Source: Dyella amyloliquefaciens (GTDB lineage Bacteria > Pseudomonadota > Gammaproteobacteria > Xanthomonadales > Rhodanobacteraceae). From it: DNA of 64,000 nt. Below, in pieces: positions 60,977-64,000 of this stretch. The notes under the pieces were generated by a model that was not told where the DNA came from, ran no database searches, and was given only the letters and a program-made list of their open reading frames with translations. Location of the stretch: NCBI RefSeq assembly GCF_004296575.1, contig NZ_SAYT01000001.1:372001-436000 (forward strand), given 5' to 3'. Each line of letters starts with the position of its first letter. Position 1 is the first letter of the stretch. A program made the translations under genes and the position numbers.

Positions 60977-62089
60977 ATGCTTCACCGCCTGTCCCGAGTT
61001 TTCATCGCCCTCGCCATCAGCGCTTCACTCGCTGCCTGCTCCCACCGTGAGAGCGAACAAGCCGCCACGCCAGCCTTCGTGGATGACCATGGCGTGCTTC
61101 GTGTCCCCGATGGGTCTCCGTTGCGCAAGGAACTGGTGATTGCACCCGTGGAAATGCGCGAGGCACCGCACGCCATGCAGTTTCCCGCGACGGTCGAGGC
61201 CGATCCCACGCGAACGGCCAACGTGCTGGCGCCGCTCACCGGCCGCATCGCCGAGCTGAAAGTTGGCCTGGGCGACCACGTAACCCGCAACCAGCTGCTC
61301 GCCGTGATCGATTCGGGCGATATGGCGCAGGCGTATGCCGATGTGGCCAAGGCCACGGACGCGCTTGCCCTGGCGAAGAAGGCGCTCGATCGCGCCCGTG
61401 GCGTGCAGCAGGCGGGCGGCAACGCAGTGAAGGACCTGGAAACCGCACAGAGCAATTACAACCAGGCCGTGGCCGAGATGGACCGTGCGCAGGCGCGTCT
61501 GCGTTCGTTGAGTGCCGAAGGCCAGCAGAGCGCCGCGCGCAGCATTCGCGTCACCGCGCCGATGAGTGGTTATGTCACCGCGCTGAGCGCGGCGGCAGGC
61601 ACCTATGCCAACGACACGTCCGCGGTACTGATGACCATTTCCGATCTTGATTCGGTGTGGATCACCGCGAATGTCCCGGAGGCCGAGGTTGGCCATATCG
61701 CCAAGGGGCAGGTGGTGGACGCGGTGCTGTCGGCCTATCCGGACCAGGTGTTCCATGGCCAGGTGGGCTTCGTCAGCCAGGTGCTGCAGTCCGACACCCG
61801 CCGCGACATGGTGCGCGCGGTGTTTGCCAATGCGGACGGACGCCTGAAGCCGAACATGTTCGCCAACGCCAGCATCGCGGTACCGCAGCCGGCACAGGTG
61901 TTCGTGCCTGACTCCGCGTTGCTGATGAACAACGACAGCACCACCGTGTTCGTGGAAGTGTCATCGTGGGCATTCGCGCGCCGCACGGTGGAGTTGAGCT
62001 ATGACGAGACTGCCGGCGCTCGTGTGCTGAAGGGCCTCAAGGCGGGCGACCGCGTGGTCGTGAAGGGCGGAGTCCTTCTCAATGATTAA
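60977..62089 (+). CDS. RND metal-efflux periplasmic adaptor (CzcB/CusB-like)
   Basis: A 370-residue membrane-fusion lipoprotein (lipobox LAAC, C21). It has the lipoyl half-motif VLAPLTGRIAELKVGLGDHVTRNQLLAVID and a helical hairpin of about 75 residues (ATDALALAKKALDRARGVQQAGG). The return half is IRVTAPMSGYVTALSAAAGTYAND, followed by beta-barrel and C-terminal domains. The order of domains matches adaptors of heavy-metal RND systems. AGGGGAA precedes the ATG. The pump gene begins inside its last codons (8-bp overlap). No CzcC-like channel gene is seen within the window. Confidence 0.9.
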   Translation: MLHRLSRVFIALAISASLAACSHRESEQAATPAFVDDHGVLRVPDGSPLRKELVIAPVEMREAPHAMQFPATVEADPTRTANVLAPLTGRIAELKVGLGDHVTRNQLLAVIDSGDMAQAYADVAKATDALALAKKALDRARGVQQAGGNAVKDLETAQSNYNQAVAEMDRAQARLRSLSAEGQQSAARSIRVTAPMSGYVTALSAAAGTYANDTSAVLMTISDLDSVWITANVPEAEVGHIAKGQVVDAVLSAYPDQVFHGQVGFVSQVLQSDTRRDMVRAVFANADGRLKPNMFANASIAVPQPAQVFVPDSALLMNNDSTTVFVEVSSWAFARRTVELSYDETAGARVLKGLKAGDRVVVKGGVLLND

Positions 62090-64000
62090 CGCGATCTTCC
62101 ACTTCTGCTTCCAGAAGCGCGTGATGTTCCTCGTCGTGTCGGCGCTGGTACTGTGCTTCGGTTATTACTCCTGGACGCAGCTCGCCATCGAGGCCTATCC
62201 GGAACTGAGCGACGTCACCGCGCAGGTGACCACGCAGGTGCCGGGCCTGGCCGCCGAGGAGATCGAGCAGCAGATCACCATTCCGCTGGAGCGCGGCCTG
62301 GCGGGGACGCCGGGTCTGGTGAGCATGCGATCGAGCAGCACCTTCGGCCTGTCGCTGATCACGCTGGTGTTCAAGGACGGCGCCGAGGACTACTGGTCGC
62401 GCCAGCGCGTGATGGAGCGCATCAGCCAGGTGACCTTGCCGCCGGGCGTCACGCCGGGACTGGATCCGGTATCGGGTCCCGCGGGCGAGATCTATCGCTA
62501 CACGCTCGAGTCGACCAGCAAGAACCTGATGGAGCTGTCAGAGCTCCAGCGCTGGTTGGTGGTGCCTGCGCTTGAGCGCGTTTCCGGCGTTGCCAACGTG
62601 GATATCTTTGGTGGCTTCACCAAGGAGTTCCGGCTGGAGCTCGACCCGTCCAGGCTGCTGAAGTACGGTGTCAGTGTCAGCCAGGTCACCAGCGCCATCT
62701 CGTCCAATACCGCCAACGCAGGCGGTGGTCGCATCACGCGCGGCGAGCAGTCGTACATCGTGCGCGGCATCGGCATGGTGCACACGCTGAAGGACCTGGG
62801 TGACGTCGTGGTGACGCAGAGCAACGGCGTGCCCGTGCTGGTGCGTGATCTCGGCAAGCTCGAGTACGGGCACCAGGTCCGCGAAGGCATCCTCGGCAAG
62901 GACAACAACCCCGATGCCATCGAGGGCATCGTCGACCTGTTGAAGTACGAGAATCCTTCGCGCGTGCTCGAAGGCATCCATGCCACCGTCGATCAGCTGA
63001 ACAAGCAGCTCGCCGCGCAGGACGTGCGCATCGCACCGTACATCGATCGCGACGACCTGGTCGAGGCCACCAAGGAAAAGGTCTTCCACACCGTGATGGA
63101 AGGCGTGGGCCTGGTGTGCATCGTACTGATCCTGTTCCTTGGGAGTCCGCGCTCGGCGATGGTGGCGGCGGTGGCGATTCCCATGTCGCTGGTGACCGTA
63201 TTCATCCTGATGCAGTTCACGCACATGCCGGCGAATCTCTTTTCGCTGGGCGCGATCGATTTCGGCGTGATCGTGGACGGCACCATCGTGGTGACGGAGG
63301 CGATCCTGCGCCGCCGCGAAGAGAAGCCCAACGCGATACTCACCGAAGACGACGTGATGACGGTGACCAAGCATGTAGGCCGCTCGATCTTCTTCGCGAC
63401 GCTGATCATCGTCACGGCGTATCTTCCGCTGTTCGCGTTCGAGCACGCCGAGGGCAAGCTGTTCCGTCCGATGGCATTTACGGTGGGCTATGCACTGCTG
63501 GCCGCGCTGCTGTGCACGGTGACGCTGACACCCGGCCTGGCATATATAGCGCTGCGCAAGCCGCGGAAGATTTTCCACAACAAGCCGCTGGCGCGCCTGC
63601 AGGCCGCCTATACGGCGACACTGGAGCGCCTGCTCGGCAAGCTGCCGGTGGTCTATTCGGTGGCGGGCGTGGCGCTTGTGGGCGTCGTCGTGCTCGGCGT
63701 CACCATCGGTCGCGAGTTTCTGCCGGAGCTGGACGAAGGCTCACTGTGGTTGCAGGTGCAGATGCCTACGGGCCTCTCGCTGGACAAGGCGAGTGCCATG
63801 ACGGCGGACCTGCGTCGCGCCGTGCGCGAGTTTCCCGAGGTGTCCTTCATCGTCACGCAGATGGGCCGCAACGATACCGGTACGGACCCATGGACGCCGT
63901 CGCATGTGGAAGCGGGCGTGGGCCTGAAGCCGTATGACAGCTGGCCGGATCGTGAGAGCAAGGCGGAATTCCTGCGTCGCTTCAACGCGCGCATGCAGCA
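62082..64000 (+). CDS. Heavy-metal-type RND efflux pump (CzcA/CusA-like), truncated at right edge
   Basis: The first 639 residues of a family normally about 1030-1070 long. It has an N-terminal helix, a periplasmic loop with VDIFGGFTKEFRLELDP, and then helices including the HME signature DFGVIVDGTIVVTE beginning at D393. It then continues into the second half (REFLPELDEGSLWLQVQMP). The acidic helix-4 motif distinguishes metal-exporting pumps from the drug-type pump at 5.4-8.4 kb. The metal (Co/Zn/Cd, Cu/Ag or Ni) cannot be told from this part. Confidence 0.93.
   Translation, partial: MINAIFHFCFQKRVMFLVVSALVLCFGYYSWTQLAIEAYPELSDVTAQVTTQVPGLAAEEIEQQITIPLERGLAGTPGLVSMRSSSTFGLSLITLVFKDGAEDYWSRQRVMERISQVTLPPGVTPGLDPVSGPAGEIYRYTLESTSKNLMELSELQRWLVVPALERVSGVANVDIFGGFTKEFRLELDPSRLLKYGVSVSQVTSAISSNTANAGGGRITRGEQSYIVRGIGMVHTLKDLGDVVVTQSNGVPVLVRDLGKLEYGHQVREGILGKDNNPDAIEGIVDLLKYENPSRVLEGIHATVDQLNKQLAAQDVRIAPYIDRDDLVEATKEKVFHTVMEGVGLVCIVLILFLGSPRSAMVAAVAIPMSLVTVFILMQFTHMPANLFSLGAIDFGVIVDGTIVVTEAILRRREEKPNAILTEDDVMTVTKHVGRSIFFATLIIVTAYLPLFAFEHAEGKLFRPMAFTVGYALLAALLCTVTLTPGLAYIALRKPRKIFHNKPLARLQAAYTATLERLLGKLPVVYSVAGVALVGVVVLGVTIGREFLPELDEGSLWLQVQMPTGLSLDKASAMTADLRRAVREFPEVSFIVTQMGRNDTGTDPWTPSHVEAGVGLKPYDSWPDRESKAEFLRRFNARMQ

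Overview
This 64 kb window is chromosomal DNA from a GC-rich gammaproteobacterium. Its gene content, its xanthomonad-style cytochrome c oxidase cluster and its many REP-type palindromes suggest the Rhodanobacteraceae (Dyella, Luteibacter or Rhodanobacter type). That assignment is inferred from content, not from a database search. I see no rRNA, tRNA, CRISPR array, phage or intact insertion sequence.

Layout. 0-0.43 kb: start of a DEAD/DEAH helicase gene running off the left edge. 0.8-8.4 kb: a two-component system followed by an outer-membrane channel, a periplasmic adaptor and an RND pump. 8.5-10.2 kb: an ArnT-like membrane glycosyltransferase. 10.2-13.3 kb (minus strand): the most interesting locus, a predicted split borosin RiPP system. 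It has a tetrapyrrole-methylase-fold peptide N-methyltransferase resembling SonM, a separate 102-residue precursor with a helical leader, a short hydrophobic candidate core and a polyglutamate run, and then, 8 bp on, a TPR-GGDEF diguanylate cyclase. 13.8-17.4 kb: FAA hydrolase, a sedolisin peptidase and hemB. 17.6-20.9 kb: a SoxR regulator facing an ABM-domain monooxygenase across a SoxR-type promoter, then a tautomerase/DUF4865/carboxymuconolactone-decarboxylase operon with a divergent LysR regulator. 21-27 kb: a Kef-type antiporter, a 1154-residue membrane-ankyrin protein and YcgL. 27-28.6 kb: a FadL-type outer-membrane channel.

28.8-35.1 kb (minus strand): a four-gene set of beta-helix lipoprotein, diheme cytochrome lipoprotein, TonB-dependent receptor and coniferyl-aldehyde-type dehydrogenase. 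It looks like an outer-membrane uptake and oxidation module. 35.3-38.7 kb: a siderophore receptor under a Fur-box-like site, and an AraC regulator. 38.8-42.5 kb: a class A acid phosphatase with an altered active-site motif, a small membrane protein, a flavin monooxygenase and a TlpA-like thioredoxin. 42.5-45.7 kb: bifunctional PutA. 46.2-54.4 kb: the aa3 cytochrome c oxidase cluster (DUF2244, coxB, ctaD, a 42-residue membrane protein, coxC, DUF2909 on the opposite strand, surf1, an accessory protein, ctaA, ctaB), with no ctaG/cox11. 54.4-55.7 kb: 1.3 kb of non-coding repeat mosaic. 55.7-60.7 kb: structured leaders, a 79-codon ORF, the Mg2+ ATPase mgtA and a Na/phosphate cotransporter. 61-64 kb: the adaptor and truncated pump gene of a heavy-metal-type RND system.

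Four kinds of work dominate: envelope export and import (two RND systems, FadL, two TonB receptors, mgtA, Na/Pi, Kef), terminal respiration with heme supply (hemB, ctaA, ctaB, the cox genes), stress sensing (SoxR, two-component, AraC and LysR regulators), and one ribosomal-peptide modification locus tied by position to a c-di-GMP enzyme. REP palindromes of two discrete subtypes lie between many genes, and one supplies the C-terminus of SoxR.
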